Shown: positions 1 through 7,972, numbered from the stretch's first letter. The stretch is DNA of 64,000 bases from Bacillus weihaiensis (GCF_001889165.1 NZ_CP016020.1:3384501-3448500); one strand, 5' to 3'. A program made the numbers and translations. Notes: generated by a model not told the origin, from the letters alone.

Positions 1-2
1 TG

Positions 3-458
3 TACTCCATTTTTCAAAAAATAAAGCCAGCTTTCGATAGTAAAGGAGTTACACTTGAATTGGTTTGTAAAATCAATACTGTTGTAGATATTGATCCTAT
101 TAGGTTTGAACAGGTCTTATTAAATTTATTGGATAATGCTTTAAAATACTCTGATACCCACACTTTGACTACAATTGTAATAACAAACGAAGGGAATTTG
201 GTAAAGATATTTGTCAAAGATCAAGGCATAGGGATTCCTGCTGAAGATTTACCATATATCTTTGAACGTTTATATAGAGTGGATAAATCTCGTTCCAGGC
301 TAACAGGGGGTTACGGATTAGGATTATCCATAGTTAAAGAAATAGTAGATGCTCACGGTGGAAACATTACGGTAGAAAGTCAATTAAATAAAGGTACATG
401 CTTTAGGATTACACTGAAAGGACTTTATGATGACAACAGTTTTGTTAATAGACGATGA
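3..458 (+). CDS. Sensor histidine kinase, C-terminal part (cut by window edge)
   Basis: This is the ATPase end of a membrane sensor histidine kinase; the sensor and HisKA parts lie outside the window because the frame is open to base 3. The HATPase_c boxes are in order: N box with LNLLDNALKYSD, G1 with DQGIGIP, F box with FERLYRVDKSRS, and G2 with GGYGLGLSIV. The stop at 456-458 lies inside the next gene, so kinase and regulator genes overlap by about 30 bases and are surely co-transcribed. By family the kinase phosphorylates the OmpR-type regulator that follows. Metal sensing is only inferred from the neighbouring copper genes. Confidence 0.93.
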   Translation, partial: YSIFQKIKPAFDSKGVTLELVCKINTVVDIDPIRFEQVLLNLLDNALKYSDTHTLTTIVITNEGNLVKIFVKDQGIGIPAEDLPYIFERLYRVDKSRSRLTGGYGLGLSIVKEIVDAHGGNITVESQLNKGTCFRITLKGLYDDNSFVNRR

Positions 459-1116
459 GCAAAGAATGCTCGATTTATTATCCTTATATATAGAACCTTA
501 TGGATATACGTGTTTTAAGAAGAACTCTGGTCCTGAAGGCATAGAATTTTTGCAATACAAAAAAGTCGATATTGTTATTCTTGATATCATGATGCCTGAA
601 ATGGACGGATGGACAACCTGTGAAAAAATAAGAGAAATATCTGATGTACCAATCATCATGTTAACGGCAAGAAATGAAAAGGAAGATATCGTTAAAGGAT
701 TAAAAAAAGGTGCTGATGATTATTTGGTCAAACCATTTAATGAAGAAGAATTGTTATCACGTATAGAAGCGATTATGAGGAGAACCAGCAGGACTTCTCA
801 TTCTGAAAATATCATCAGATTTGAAGGTTTGTTAATAAATCAATCTACGTATCAGGTTACATTTCAGAAGAAAGAAATCGTACTTACACCAAAGGAATAT
901 GCATTACTTAGCTTATTTTTAGAAAACCAAAATAAAGTATTTTCACGAGAACATTTACTCTCAACCATATGGGGGCTAAAAGCTGAAACAGAGGATCGAA
1001 CTATTGATTCGCATATACGGAACATGAGAGAAAAGCTACGACAAGCTAACTTTCCAGTAGGACAATATTTAAAAACTGTTTGGGGAGTTGGCTATAAATG
1101 GATCTCTAGTAACTAA
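430..1116 (+). CDS. OmpR/PhoB-family response regulator
   Basis: DNA-binding partner of the preceding kinase. The receiver domain (about residues 1-115) shows the acidic pair in LLIDDEQ, the phospho-acceptor Asp in ILDIMMPEMDG, the Thr in IIMLTARN and the Lys in YLVKPF. The winged-helix effector domain (about 130-227) carries EYALLSLFLENQ and DRTIDSHIRNMREKL. Two ATGs are adjacent (427 and 430); the second sits about 7 bases after AAAGGA and is preferred. The gene is 30 bases inside the kinase reading frame. The likely targets are the metal-related genes downstream, but no operator could be identified by eye. Confidence 0.95.
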   Translation: MTTVLLIDDEQRMLDLLSLYIEPYGYTCFKKNSGPEGIEFLQYKKVDIVILDIMMPEMDGWTTCEKIREISDVPIIMLTARNEKEDIVKGLKKGADDYLVKPFNEEELLSRIEAIMRRTSRTSHSENIIRFEGLLINQSTYQVTFQKKEIVLTPKEYALLSLFLENQNKVFSREHLLSTIWGLKAETEDRTIDSHIRNMREKLRQANFPVGQYLKTVWGVGYKWISSN

Positions 1117-1144
1117 TCAAAAAGTAGGAGGTATTGTTGTAATA

Positions 1145-2083
1145 ATGATAAAAAAGATATCTTCATTTTTTCTAATAAGTATATTATTAACTGCTTGCTC
1201 GCAGGGAGAAAATGAACAGACAACGAATAAAGATTCAGAATTATACAATGAAGTAAAAGGCGAAAAAATTGAACATATACACGGTATTGGCTATGCAGGA
1301 AATAAAAATGAATTGTATCTGGCTTCACATGATGGATTATTAAGATTCTCAAATGAAAAGTGGTTTAAAATAACCGAAAATAAACATGACTACATGGGTT
1401 TCCAAGCAACTGATGAAGGATTCTATTCAAGTGGACACCCTGAACATGGATCTGATTTAAAGAATCCTCTTGGGATAATAAAAAGTTCGGACGCAGGAAA
1501 AACAATGGACAAACTAGCTTTTTATGGGGAAACGGACTTTCATTATTTAGCGGCAGGTTATAAAAGTCATATGATCTATGTGATTAATGAATCAGCGAAT
1601 TCAAGTTTAAATAGTGGTTTTTATTATTCCAAAGATGAAGGTGAAAACTGGACACAAGGTAAGACGCAGGGGCTTTCATTTAATAATATTGGTAACATAG
1701 CCACTCACCCTACCAAAGCAAATATAGTAGGTATAGCCACAGATCAAGGTTTATATATTTCAAATGATCATGGTGATTCATTCTCTCTAGCGTCACAACC
1801 TCAGCCAGTAACAAGTGTTGAATTTAGAGAAAAATCCTTACTTTATTTTACTTTAAAAGGAGATAAGGTATCGCTTTATAGACAAGAACTAAGTAATGAA
1901 AAAGAAGAAACAATCCCTCTCCCAAATGAAGTGAATAGACAAAATCCTGTGATGTACATTTCATCTCATGCAGAAAAAGAAGAAGTGATGACTGTGGTTA
2001 CTTACGAAAATGATATCTATCAAACAAAAGATAATGGTCAATCATGGACTACTTTAGTAAGTAAGGGCAAGATACAATCATAG
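1145..2083 (+). CDS. Lipoprotein of the F510_1955 glycosylhydrolase-like (BNR beta-propeller) family
   Basis: Exported lipoprotein of about 312 residues. The signal peptide MIKKISSFFLISILLTAC ends in a lipobox Cys. The mature part has propeller-type repeats: HIHGIGY...LYLASHDGLLRF, SSDAGKTM, YYSKDEGENW, YISNDHGDSF and QTKDNGQSW, the Asp-box-like turns of BNR/sortilin folds. The family is often called glycosylhydrolase, but no catalytic residues can be assigned, so an enzymatic role is unproven. The start at 1145 follows GTAGGAGG at a rather long distance of about 13 bases. It lies just behind the response regulator and is probably in the same transcript. A strong terminator follows. Confidence 0.85.
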   Translation: MIKKISSFFLISILLTACSQGENEQTTNKDSELYNEVKGEKIEHIHGIGYAGNKNELYLASHDGLLRFSNEKWFKITENKHDYMGFQATDEGFYSSGHPEHGSDLKNPLGIIKSSDAGKTMDKLAFYGETDFHYLAAGYKSHMIYVINESANSSLNSGFYYSKDEGENWTQGKTQGLSFNNIGNIATHPTKANIVGIATDQGLYISNDHGDSFSLASQPQPVTSVEFREKSLLYFTLKGDKVSLYRQELSNEKEETIPLPNEVNRQNPVMYISSHAEKEEVMTVVTYENDIYQTKDNGQSWTTLVSKGKIQS

Positions 2084-2095
2084 TTATATACTCAA

Positions 2096-2130
2096 ATAAG
2101 AACTTGGATTGATCCAAGTTCTTTTCTTTA
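2096..2130. terminator. Bidirectional terminator between convergent genes
   Basis: Perfect 12-bp inverted repeat, AAGAACTTGGAT (2098-2109) and ATCCAAGTTCTT (2112-2123), with T-rich flanks on both sides. It separates the lipoprotein gene from the convergent ydhK-like gene. Confidence 0.9.
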
Positions 2131-2148
2131 TTTTAAGTACACACATTC

Positions 2149-2736
2149 CTATTTTGGTGACAATTCACTTTCCGTCATCCACTTATGGTTTTTCACTTCC
2201 TCACCGCCAGTTGTTGGAGTGTAGTCAACCATATATACTGTCATTTCTTCAACTGAGTCAACAACAGCTGTTGCTCCTTTCATACCTTCCATATGATCTG
2301 TGTTTAACACAACCTCCGTTCCTGGTTCAAATGGTTGATCTCCTGCATTTTCAATTTCTTCATGGATGACCCATTTATGATCTTCAACCATTTCTCCTCC
2401 AGTTGTTGGAGTATAAGAAACCACATAAACATTTGTATGATATGCTCCAACAATTGTAGCTTCTGCACCCTTCATACCTTCCATGTGATCTGTTTCAAGA
2501 ATAGCTTGACTCCCAACTTTATAAGTTGGATTTTCTTCTTCTTTTAATCCTTCTGGAATTTCACCAGAACCTGAATGATTCATCTCAGAATGATCCATTT
2601 TCATACTTTCTTCGGTATTTGTATTTGTGTTCGAGTCTGTGTTTTCATTTGGTGTCTCTTCTCCATTATTACTACATGCAGCTAAAGAAATTGCTAATAG
2701 ACTTGTCATAATACCTATTATGAATTTATGTTTCAT
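2149..2736 (-). CDS. ydhK: YdhK-family lipoprotein with two DUF1541 repeats
   Basis: Surface lipoprotein of 195 residues: signal peptide with lipobox LAAC (Cys21), a low-complexity Asn/Thr/Glu/Met/His linker, then two near-identical modules (about residues 72-128 and 136-192). Each has the pattern ETDHMEGMKGA...YTPTTGGE...HKW. The linker motif MKMDHSEMNHSGSG is rich in Met and His, as in copper-binding exported proteins. The family turns up in copper and other metal resistance clusters; no enzymatic activity is known to me. The CopZ and MCO-like genes upstream on the same strand support a periplasm-like metal-buffering role, which is an inference. Confidence 0.9.
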   Translation of the reverse strand: MKHKFIIGIMTSLLAISLAACSNNGEETPNENTDSNTNTNTEESMKMDHSEMNHSGSGEIPEGLKEEENPTYKVGSQAILETDHMEGMKGAEATIVGAYHTNVYVVSYTPTTGGEMVEDHKWVIHEEIENAGDQPFEPGTEVVLNTDHMEGMKGATAVVDSVEEMTVYMVDYTPTTGGEEVKNHKWMTESELSPK

Positions 2737-2858
2737 ATCAACCTACTCCTTCTTTGTTTATGAATTATATGTTAATACTGTAAAAATACCAAAAGACTTT
2801 GCAGAAAGTGTGCAAAATTAGTGTCATATATGTAAATATTTTGAACTTAAAAATTAAA

Positions 2859-2895
2859 AAGCAGTAAGTAGAAAGAATTGGTCTACATACTGCTT
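2859..2895 (-). terminator. Terminator after the multicopper-oxidase-like gene
   Basis: Inverted repeat, 13 of 14 bp: AAGCAGTAAGTAGA (2859-2872) with TCTACATACTGCTT (2882-2895). It is followed on the minus strand by a T-rich run and lies directly after the stop at 2905. Confidence 0.85.
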
Positions 2896-2904
2896 AGTTT
2901 ATCC

Positions 2905-3804
2905 TTATTTATCATAAATTAATTTTGTTACCATACCACCTGGTGTTTTTCCATTATTCGTTTGGTGAAATGTTTTTGTTCCGTTTATTGGGAAAGGTCC
3001 TGGATTTATTGATAATAATTCAATGTCAATCCGTTGACCTGAAGCAACATTAATTGTGTCATCGTATATGTTATAACGTGGAAACCCATTGACACTTACT
3101 ACTTGAAAATCATGACCATGAACATGCATGGAATGTGAGGCACTGGACTTATTTATAAAACGAATTCTAATTTTTTCCCCATACTTCGTGCGAAGTCCTT
3201 CAGTATCAGGAAATGATTTTCCATTTATTGTGAAAAAGTTTGGGTTTTGATCAAATTTTTTAGGTTTGAAAGTCCCAGGTGTTACTTTCCCTATTTCTCC
3301 TTGCGGTATATCCCACTGTTGGAGAACTAAAACGTAGTCACGATATGGAATTTGTTCTCTTGTTAATTGATTATCATTAGGTAAAATGATAAAAGGTCCC
3401 ATTAATCCCTGAGGAATTTGTGCAGGATCTCCAGCATGATAAAAGAACGTTCCTACTTGCCATGCAGGAAATTGATAAACATAAGACTCTCCTGGTTTGA
3501 TTAAGGGGGTAGGTTCAATTTCGGGTATACCGTCTTGAGATACAGGTTTAGACAACCCATGTACATGAAGTGAAGTGGGTTTATCTAATTGGTTTTCTAA
3601 TTCAATTTGAACAGTCTCTCCTTGTCTAAACACCAGTAAAGGACCAGGAATAGAACCATTGTATCCAAGACCCTCAATTTCAACCCTATCAACAATACTA
3701 TGACGTGAAGGTTTTGCAACAAGTTTATAGTAACGTGTATTGCCGCCCGTTTGATACTTTGCTTTTAATCCGTTCGGCATAACCAATCTACTTTCCCAGT
3801 TCAT
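2905..3804 (-). CDS. Multicopper oxidase-like protein lacking the C-terminal HCH motif
   Basis: Cupredoxin-type protein of 299 residues. It has the N-terminal copper motif LHVHGLSKP and the late motif HSMHVHGHDF, as in multicopper oxidases. Two canonical motifs are altered. The second motif reads FFYHAGDP rather than HxH. The C-terminal HCHxxxH...GM signature reads NGTKTFHQTNNGKTPGGM, so the type-1 Cys and its paired His ligands are absent, although the last His and axial Met remain. No signal peptide is visible. The start at 3804 is preferred over the ATG at 3819 because GGGGGA stands about 8 bases before it. Its place between CopZ and YdhK suggests copper binding rather than a classic laccase. 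Confidence 0.8.
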   Translation of the reverse strand: MNWESRLVMPNGLKAKYQTGGNTRYYKLVAKPSRHSIVDRVEIEGLGYNGSIPGPLLVFRQGETVQIELENQLDKPTSLHVHGLSKPVSQDGIPEIEPTPLIKPGESYVYQFPAWQVGTFFYHAGDPAQIPQGLMGPFIILPNDNQLTREQIPYRDYVLVLQQWDIPQGEIGKVTPGTFKPKKFDQNPNFFTINGKSFPDTEGLRTKYGEKIRIRFINKSSASHSMHVHGHDFQVVSVNGFPRYNIYDDTINVASGQRIDIELLSINPGPFPINGTKTFHQTNNGKTPGGMVTKLIYDK

Positions 3805-3893
3805 GTCTACATCCCCCATAATATAAAGTTTTGCTATGAACTAAATATTATGATTGGTTATACCAGAATATGAAAATGAATAGAACTTCAATT

Positions 3894-3924
3894 AAAAATA
3901 ACGAGCTATCAACTCGTTATTTTT
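3894..3924 (-). terminator. Terminator after copZ
   Basis: Perfect 12-bp stem, AAAAATAACGAG (3894-3905) with CTCGTTATTTTT (3913-3924) and a 7-base loop. It begins 6 bases after the copZ stop; T-runs occur on both sides, so it may act in both directions. Confidence 0.9.
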
Positions 3925-3929
3925 GGTTC

Positions 3930-4136
3930 TTATTCAACATCATACCCTTGATCATCGATCTTTTCCTTAATATCACTTAAATTTACTTCCGCAGAATTAA
4001 ACTCTACTTCTACCTCTCCTGAATTCAAGTTTACCTTTACTGATTTTACCCCTGCTAACTTACCAACACTTCCCTCAATTGCACTTACACAATGTCCACA
4101 TGACATTCCTTGAACTTTTAATGTTATCTTTTCCAT
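3930..4136 (-). CDS. copZ: Copper chaperone CopZ (heavy-metal-associated domain)
   Basis: Small cytosolic Cu(I) chaperone of 68 residues, the normal CopZ length. The metal loop GMSCGHC at the start and the ferredoxin-like HMA fold (KVNLNSGEVEVEF, DQGYDVE) are intact. In the family, the two Cys carry Cu(I) and deliver it to CopA-type ATPases or to the CsoR repressor. No CopA gene is present in the window. The start at 4136 follows GAGGAG by about 8 bases; an in-frame ATG 18 bases upstream lacks a site. It is flanked by a CcdA-like gene upstream and the MCO-like gene downstream on the same strand. A mercury-binding MerP relative is less likely because there is no signal peptide. Confidence 0.92.
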   Translation of the reverse strand: MEKITLKVQGMSCGHCVSAIEGSVGKLAGVKSVKVNLNSGEVEVEFNSAEVNLSDIKEKIDDQGYDVE

Positions 4137-4226
4137 CTTTATTTCTCTCCTCATTTTATAAACTCTTTTTATTTTCTTCTAAAAAGTAATCATTAAACCA
4201 AGACATTACTTAAGTGATTCTGGTTG

Positions 4227-4958
4227 TTAATACCAGTATGTAATGGTATCAAGTATCCCTACAAGAAACATAAAGACCCCTGCTACCTTTTGAATAAAGG
4301 AACCAAATTTTCTTCCTTTCTTTAATAAAGCTCCACTTCCCCCTAAGTACCATATAAAGAAAATTGTAATAATTAGTGGTAAGACAGTGCCGATCGCAAA
4401 CAAAGTCGGCAAAATAAAGCCATATGAACTCGACAGCACAACAGGTATAAGGGATACAAAATATAATACAAACATTGTAGGACAAAAGGCAAGTGAGAAA
4501 CTAAATCCTAATAGAAAGGATGCAAATGGTCTTTCTAGATGGTTACCTTGAACTTGTTTAACTATACTAATTGTACCTTTTAATTTAATGACACCTACCA
4601 TAACCAATCCTACAATAATTAAAAGAGGTCCTATTAGTTTACGTATCCACGGAAAATACATCGTAAGAGTCTGTTCAATTTCCCGACCTAAAATCCAAAT
4701 TAATATCCCCAAAAGAGAAAAGGCAACAATTTTACCTAAAATAAAACCTAAAATATCCTTCCATACGATCTTTCTTTGCAGGGAACGATTTCCATAAAGC
4801 GTGACTGCACTTACATTAGCAACAAATTGACATGGAGCGAGTGCCCCTACAATCCCCAATACAAAGGCAAATACAATAGGAAATCCTTCAAGTACATTTG
4901 CCATATTAAAAAATGGTTGGCTTAACCAAGAACTTATTTTACTGATGAAAATATACAC
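4227..4958 (-). CDS. CcdA/DsbD-like membrane protein (UreH/TauE-type annotation)
   Basis: Polytopic membrane protein of 243 residues with about six helices. The conserved Cys pair sits in GALAPCQF (Cys43) and LAFCPTMF (Cys159). This is the arrangement of the DsbD/CcdA transmembrane electron carrier, which moves reducing equivalents from thioredoxin to extracytoplasmic thiols. Homologues are often labelled sulfite exporter TauE/SafE or UreH domain, and copper-cluster members may serve metal transport. The start is GTG, 6 bases after GGAGG. It stands directly upstream of copZ on the same strand, so copper-linked thiol reduction is a reasonable inference. Confidence 0.82.
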   Translation of the reverse strand: MYIFISKISSWLSQPFFNMANVLEGFPIVFAFVLGIVGALAPCQFVANVSAVTLYGNRSLQRKIVWKDILGFILGKIVAFSLLGILIWILGREIEQTLTMYFPWIRKLIGPLLIIVGLVMVGVIKLKGTISIVKQVQGNHLERPFASFLLGFSFSLAFCPTMFVLYFVSLIPVVLSSSYGFILPTLFAIGTVLPLIITIFFIWYLGGSGALLKKGRKFGSFIQKVAGVFMFLVGILDTITYWY

Positions 4959-5063
4959 ACCTCTCCTCCTTTCTTTACTCTGTCAATAGCTTAATACATA
5001 ATTGTGCAGATTTTATGAAGGAGTTTTAAAGACATATTTCTATTACTCTTTGACGTGAAATCA

Positions 5064-5228
5064 TTAATTAAATATGTGGTCTTTGTAGAAGTAAACAATA
5101 GAAAAGATAAACCCCGTTAAAAAAATGGATATCGAAATGATAGAAATTCCAGTAAGGTTTATAGAGATTACACTTGAAGCAAAAGTGAATAATAACCATT
5201 TTAATGATGTCGAGATTATTTTACCCAT
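5064..5228 (-). CDS. Small two-helix membrane protein, unknown function
   Basis: A 54-residue protein that starts at ATG 5228, inside the last codons of the upstream spoIIP-like gene (overlap of 8 bases, ATGGGTAA). AGAGGT lies about 8 bases before this ATG. The sequence has a basic start (MGKIISTSLKW) and two hydrophobic segments (about residues 11-30 and 32-48). Translational coupling to the SpoIIP paralogue suggests a partner or anchor role. I do not recognise a family; it does not look like YqxA, which follows spoIIP in B. subtilis. Confidence 0.6.
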   Translation of the reverse strand: MGKIISTSLKWLLFTFASSVISINLTGISIISISIFLTGFIFSIVYFYKDHIFN

Positions 5229-6381
5229 TACCATTGACCTCTTTCGCTTCACTTGATTCCCAATAATACTCTGAAAAAACCTCTGTAAATGCATCGACCG
5301 ATCGATATAATTCATTTAGATCATTATCGACACCACCAATTTCAACAAGCATTGCTTTATTTGAAACATCTTGGTTATAAACACCGTTTCCTTCACTTTT
5401 TGTTTTGAGGAATACACCTCTACTTATACCTGGATACTTTGCCTCTAGTCTCTTATGCAGCTCTTTTGCAGTATCAAGATTTTCTAAATATTTATTGTGT
5501 TCCTTTCCAACCACAAAGTATAATCTTGCATAATCTTTACCATTAATATTTTTCGTGGTTAGATGTTTTCTGGCAGAATCACGATGGATATCTATAAAAT
5601 AGGTCAAATCATTTCCTTTGTTCGACACGGCATCTTCGACAAGATTACCAGACACAGCATACGCTTTAGTGGACCTCATTCCTTTTTCATTCAAAGTTTT
5701 GGTCATATTGGTCGTGTCATGCACAACACCAATACCTTTATTTATTAAGTTTTGACTCATTCGTTTTCCTAAACCTATTACATTAGCCCTCTCATCATTA
5801 CTGATTGCGTCATTTGGAACTTGTGCATCTTCCAGTAGAGGTAAAAATGATTCCCAACTATGTGTTTGATATATATAGACGGTTTTCTTCTGGGGAGGTG
5901 AAACTTGGGTAAATTCCTTAGATGAGTTACCTTCAATTTGCTTTAATTTCTCTTCAGCTACTTTCCTTTCTTCTAGCAAAACCTCTGTTGGGGGAGAGGA
6001 CTCGTATGGTAAAGTGGTTAAATCTGTTCCTTCCCCTGCAATAATGATTTCCGTATCATATAGTCTTAACCCTGGTAATTCATTACCTAAGAATGTTCTT
6101 GCATCTGAGGGTTTAACACTGGTTGCAAGTTGAATTGCCATTTTAGAAGCATTTGAAATTGTAAACAATTCATCTGTCTCCTTAGGGTAAAAATAATGAT
6201 TTTCAGCTCGGAGAAAATGTGCAAAAAGGTCTTTACTGTACAAATTATTAATAGATTTTTGCAAAACAACTGAGTCAATTTTTAAATTCATAAAGATAAT
6301 AGTCCCGATTAGTAGATACATAATGATCAACGCTACTATAAAAGACGAGAAATATTTTGGTTGATTTGCTGATCTTTTCAT
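5221..6381 (-). CDS. SpoIIP-family peptidoglycan hydrolase (paralogue A)
   Basis: SpoIIP-type amidase/endopeptidase of 386 residues with one N-terminal membrane helix (about 13-31) and an extracytoplasmic catalytic domain (about 165-372). Conserved motifs are YQTHSWESFLP (His174, Glu177), FIDIHRDS (His266), GNGVYNQD and LVEIGG (Glu347). In B. subtilis SpoIIP these His/Glu positions hold the zinc and catalyse cleavage of stem peptides and glycan strands during engulfment. Here the gene follows a second copy and sits in a metal-response island, away from gpr-spoIIP-yqxA, so it is probably an accessory paralogue with another job. The ribosome site lies in a hairpin (6390-6428). Confidence 0.88.
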   Translation of the reverse strand: MKRSANQPKYFSSFIVALIIMYLLIGTIIFMNLKIDSVVLQKSINNLYSKDLFAHFLRAENHYFYPKETDELFTISNASKMAIQLATSVKPSDARTFLGNELPGLRLYDTEIIIAGEGTDLTTLPYESSPPTEVLLEERKVAEEKLKQIEGNSSKEFTQVSPPQKKTVYIYQTHSWESFLPLLEDAQVPNDAISNDERANVIGLGKRMSQNLINKGIGVVHDTTNMTKTLNEKGMRSTKAYAVSGNLVEDAVSNKGNDLTYFIDIHRDSARKHLTTKNINGKDYARLYFVVGKEHNKYLENLDTAKELHKRLEAKYPGISRGVFLKTKSEGNGVYNQDVSNKAMLVEIGGVDNDLNELYRSVDAFTEVFSEYYWESSEAKEVNGNG

Positions 6382-6389
6382 TATAGGAC

Positions 6390-6428
6390 AACCCCTTTCT
6401 CCTCCATAATATGAAGGTGAAAGGGGTT
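6390..6428 (-). promoter_or_regulatory. Stem-loop in the leader of spoIIP paralogue A, covering its ribosome site
   Basis: Perfect 10-bp inverted repeat: AACCCCTTTC (6390-6399) and GAAAGGGGTT (6419-6428). On the minus strand the 3' arm contains the AAAGGGG ribosome site about 10 bases before the ATG at 6381, so folding would hide it. There is no T-run, so it is not a simple terminator. Confidence 0.55.
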
Positions 6429-6467
6429 GAATGGCTAAAAAATTATTACAAATATTACAGAAACATT

Positions 6468-7457
6468 TTAGTCATGAACTTTATCCCAATAGTATTGACT
6501 TATGGCATTTCCTATAATATCGGCACTACGATAAAGTTCCTCCAGATTATTTTCAACTCCACCTATTTCAACAATAACACTATTTGGTAGTAAATCTTGA
6601 TTATAGACACCATTACCTTGAGACTTATCTTTAATGATGACTCCTCTAGAAAGACCAGGATATTTCCTCTCAATAACTTCATGAATACCATTCGTAAAAT
6701 CTAAATTTTTCTTGTAATTTTCATGTCCACTTCCAATAACAAATGAAATTTTAGCTAGTGATTCTCCACCAATTTCAATTGTTGAATGTTCTCTTTGCAA
6801 TGAATCACGATGAATATCAAAAGCCATTTCTAAATCTCTATTTTCACGCATTTCATCTACAATAACTTCTCTGGACATTTGATATGACTGACCAAATGTT
6901 AAGTTTCGGTCATGTAACATATTTACTATATCAATTTGACTAACCTCATTCCAAATTCCATTATGCTTTAGAGAGTCTCCTAATCTCTCCCCAACAAGTG
7001 CTATATTTAACTGGGAGTGATATGCACTTTCAGAAGCTGTTCCCTTTTTAAAGTAAGGCAGAAATGACTCCCTCGTATGAGAAAAATATATAAATACGAC
7101 CTTTCTACCGAATGTGTTGTGAAAGCTCTTATTCTTTATTTCTGGTCTTTTAATATCCTTTTGATTAATTGAATTAATCTTTTCTTGATTCAGTTTAGCG
7201 TCTTTTTGCAGTGCTTTTTCCTCTGGTACTAGCTCTTCTGATACTTCAAATCCACTATCATCACCTGGATCAGGTTTACTTTTAGAGTTTATCTCTACAT
7301 AAGTGTTTTTACCTTTATTGTTACTAATAACATGGAGTTTTTTAATTTTGTGATCACCTTTTTCATATAGGTGAAGAATAACTACTAATAAACCTAAGAA
7401 TAAAGTAATTGCCGTAAATAATAAAACCTTTAGAGTTTTAGTGCTTATTTTATCCAT
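6468..7457 (-). CDS. SpoIIP-family peptidoglycan hydrolase (paralogue B)
   Basis: Second SpoIIP-type protein, 329 residues: one N-terminal membrane helix, a charged linker with a Lys/Glu/Asn-rich stretch, and a catalytic domain. Key motifs are intact: IYFSHTRESFLP (His127, Glu130), FDIHRDS (His216), GNGVYNQD and VIVEIGG (Glu307). It resembles paralogue A throughout the catalytic half but differs in the linker, pointing to an old duplication rather than a recent one. The start at 7457 follows GAGGA by 7 bases; an in-frame ATG at 7481 has no site. It is the first gene of the minus-strand run that leads to copZ. Confidence 0.87.
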   Translation of the reverse strand: MDKISTKTLKVLLFTAITLFLGLLVVILHLYEKGDHKIKKLHVISNNKGKNTYVEINSKSKPDPGDDSGFEVSEELVPEEKALQKDAKLNQEKINSINQKDIKRPEIKNKSFHNTFGRKVVFIYFSHTRESFLPYFKKGTASESAYHSQLNIALVGERLGDSLKHNGIWNEVSQIDIVNMLHDRNLTFGQSYQMSREVIVDEMRENRDLEMAFDIHRDSLQREHSTIEIGGESLAKISFVIGSGHENYKKNLDFTNGIHEVIERKYPGLSRGVIIKDKSQGNGVYNQDLLPNSVIVEIGGVENNLEELYRSADIIGNAISQYYWDKVHD

Positions 7458-7602
7458 CCTAACATCCTCATGTAAAAGCATTCTTTTCTATAACTTATAT
7501 CGGATTCATTTTTAGAATTATTAATCATACTGACATTCCCTTGATAAAAATCACTATTCATACGTCTCATTATTTAAAAGGAATATTTCCATAAAACAAG
7601 TC

Positions 7603-7945
7603 ACCCCCCCGTGAGAACGGGTGGTTTGCTCTGCGGCTGAAAGCCTTTGTTACTGACCAAACCCTAAAGGGCTACTGAATGGTTCGCCAGTTGTACTACT
7701 TTTACTGGCCAGACCTCAAAGGCCTACTACCTATTTTCAACACCTTTTCTTTCGCATAGAGTACGTAGTATTTCTCCAATGTCTTTTTTGATTTTCCCAT
7801 AAATTACTTGTCTTCTATATTTAGGTGCAAAGACGATGTGATACTTACAATTCCAGGTTGTATGTGTCTTTTGACATTTAAACTCCTCCGTATGCTGATA
7901 TTTTGGTTGGCGAACCAAAAATATTTTAGCACCTCGGGGGAGTTT
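7603..7945 (-). mobile_element. Decayed IS200/IS605-family element
   Basis: A remnant of about 340 bp with structured ends: a hairpin CCCGTGAGAACGGG (7608-7621) at one side and a perfect palindrome TTTTGGTT-ggcg-AACCAAAA (7901-7920) at the other. It encloses the first 60 or so codons of a Y1 transposase. Subterminal hairpins are what IS200/IS605 transposases recognise. The tnpA 3' half and any tnpB are gone, so it can move only if a transposase acts in trans. The exact ends are uncertain. Confidence 0.75.
7727..7918 (-). pseudogene. tnpA: Truncated IS200/IS605 TnpA transposase
   Basis: A 63-codon fragment matching the N-terminus of Y1 transposases: THTTWNCKYHIVFAPKYRRQ followed by GKIKKDIGEILRTLCERKGVE. 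Full proteins are about 130-155 residues; the HUH histidine pair and catalytic Tyr that follow this part are missing. The frame then ends after a few unrelated residues. The open frame begins at TTG within the palindromic left end. Confidence 0.88.
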
Positions 7946-7972
7946 TTTTATACCACGCTAGAAGCTTTTTAG

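Noticed and set aside
1113-1352. 79-codon minus-strand frame and similar frames opposite the first genes
   Set aside because: Overlap the signal peptide and propeller of a clear lipoprotein gene; no independent support.
2905-3804. Simple call as a functional laccase or copper oxidase
   Set aside because: The type-1 copper Cys and the HCH motif are missing, so the enzymatic label is not justified.
5221-7457. The native sporulation spoIIP locus
   Set aside because: No gpr or yqxA next to either copy and two tandem copies; better seen as accessory paralogues.
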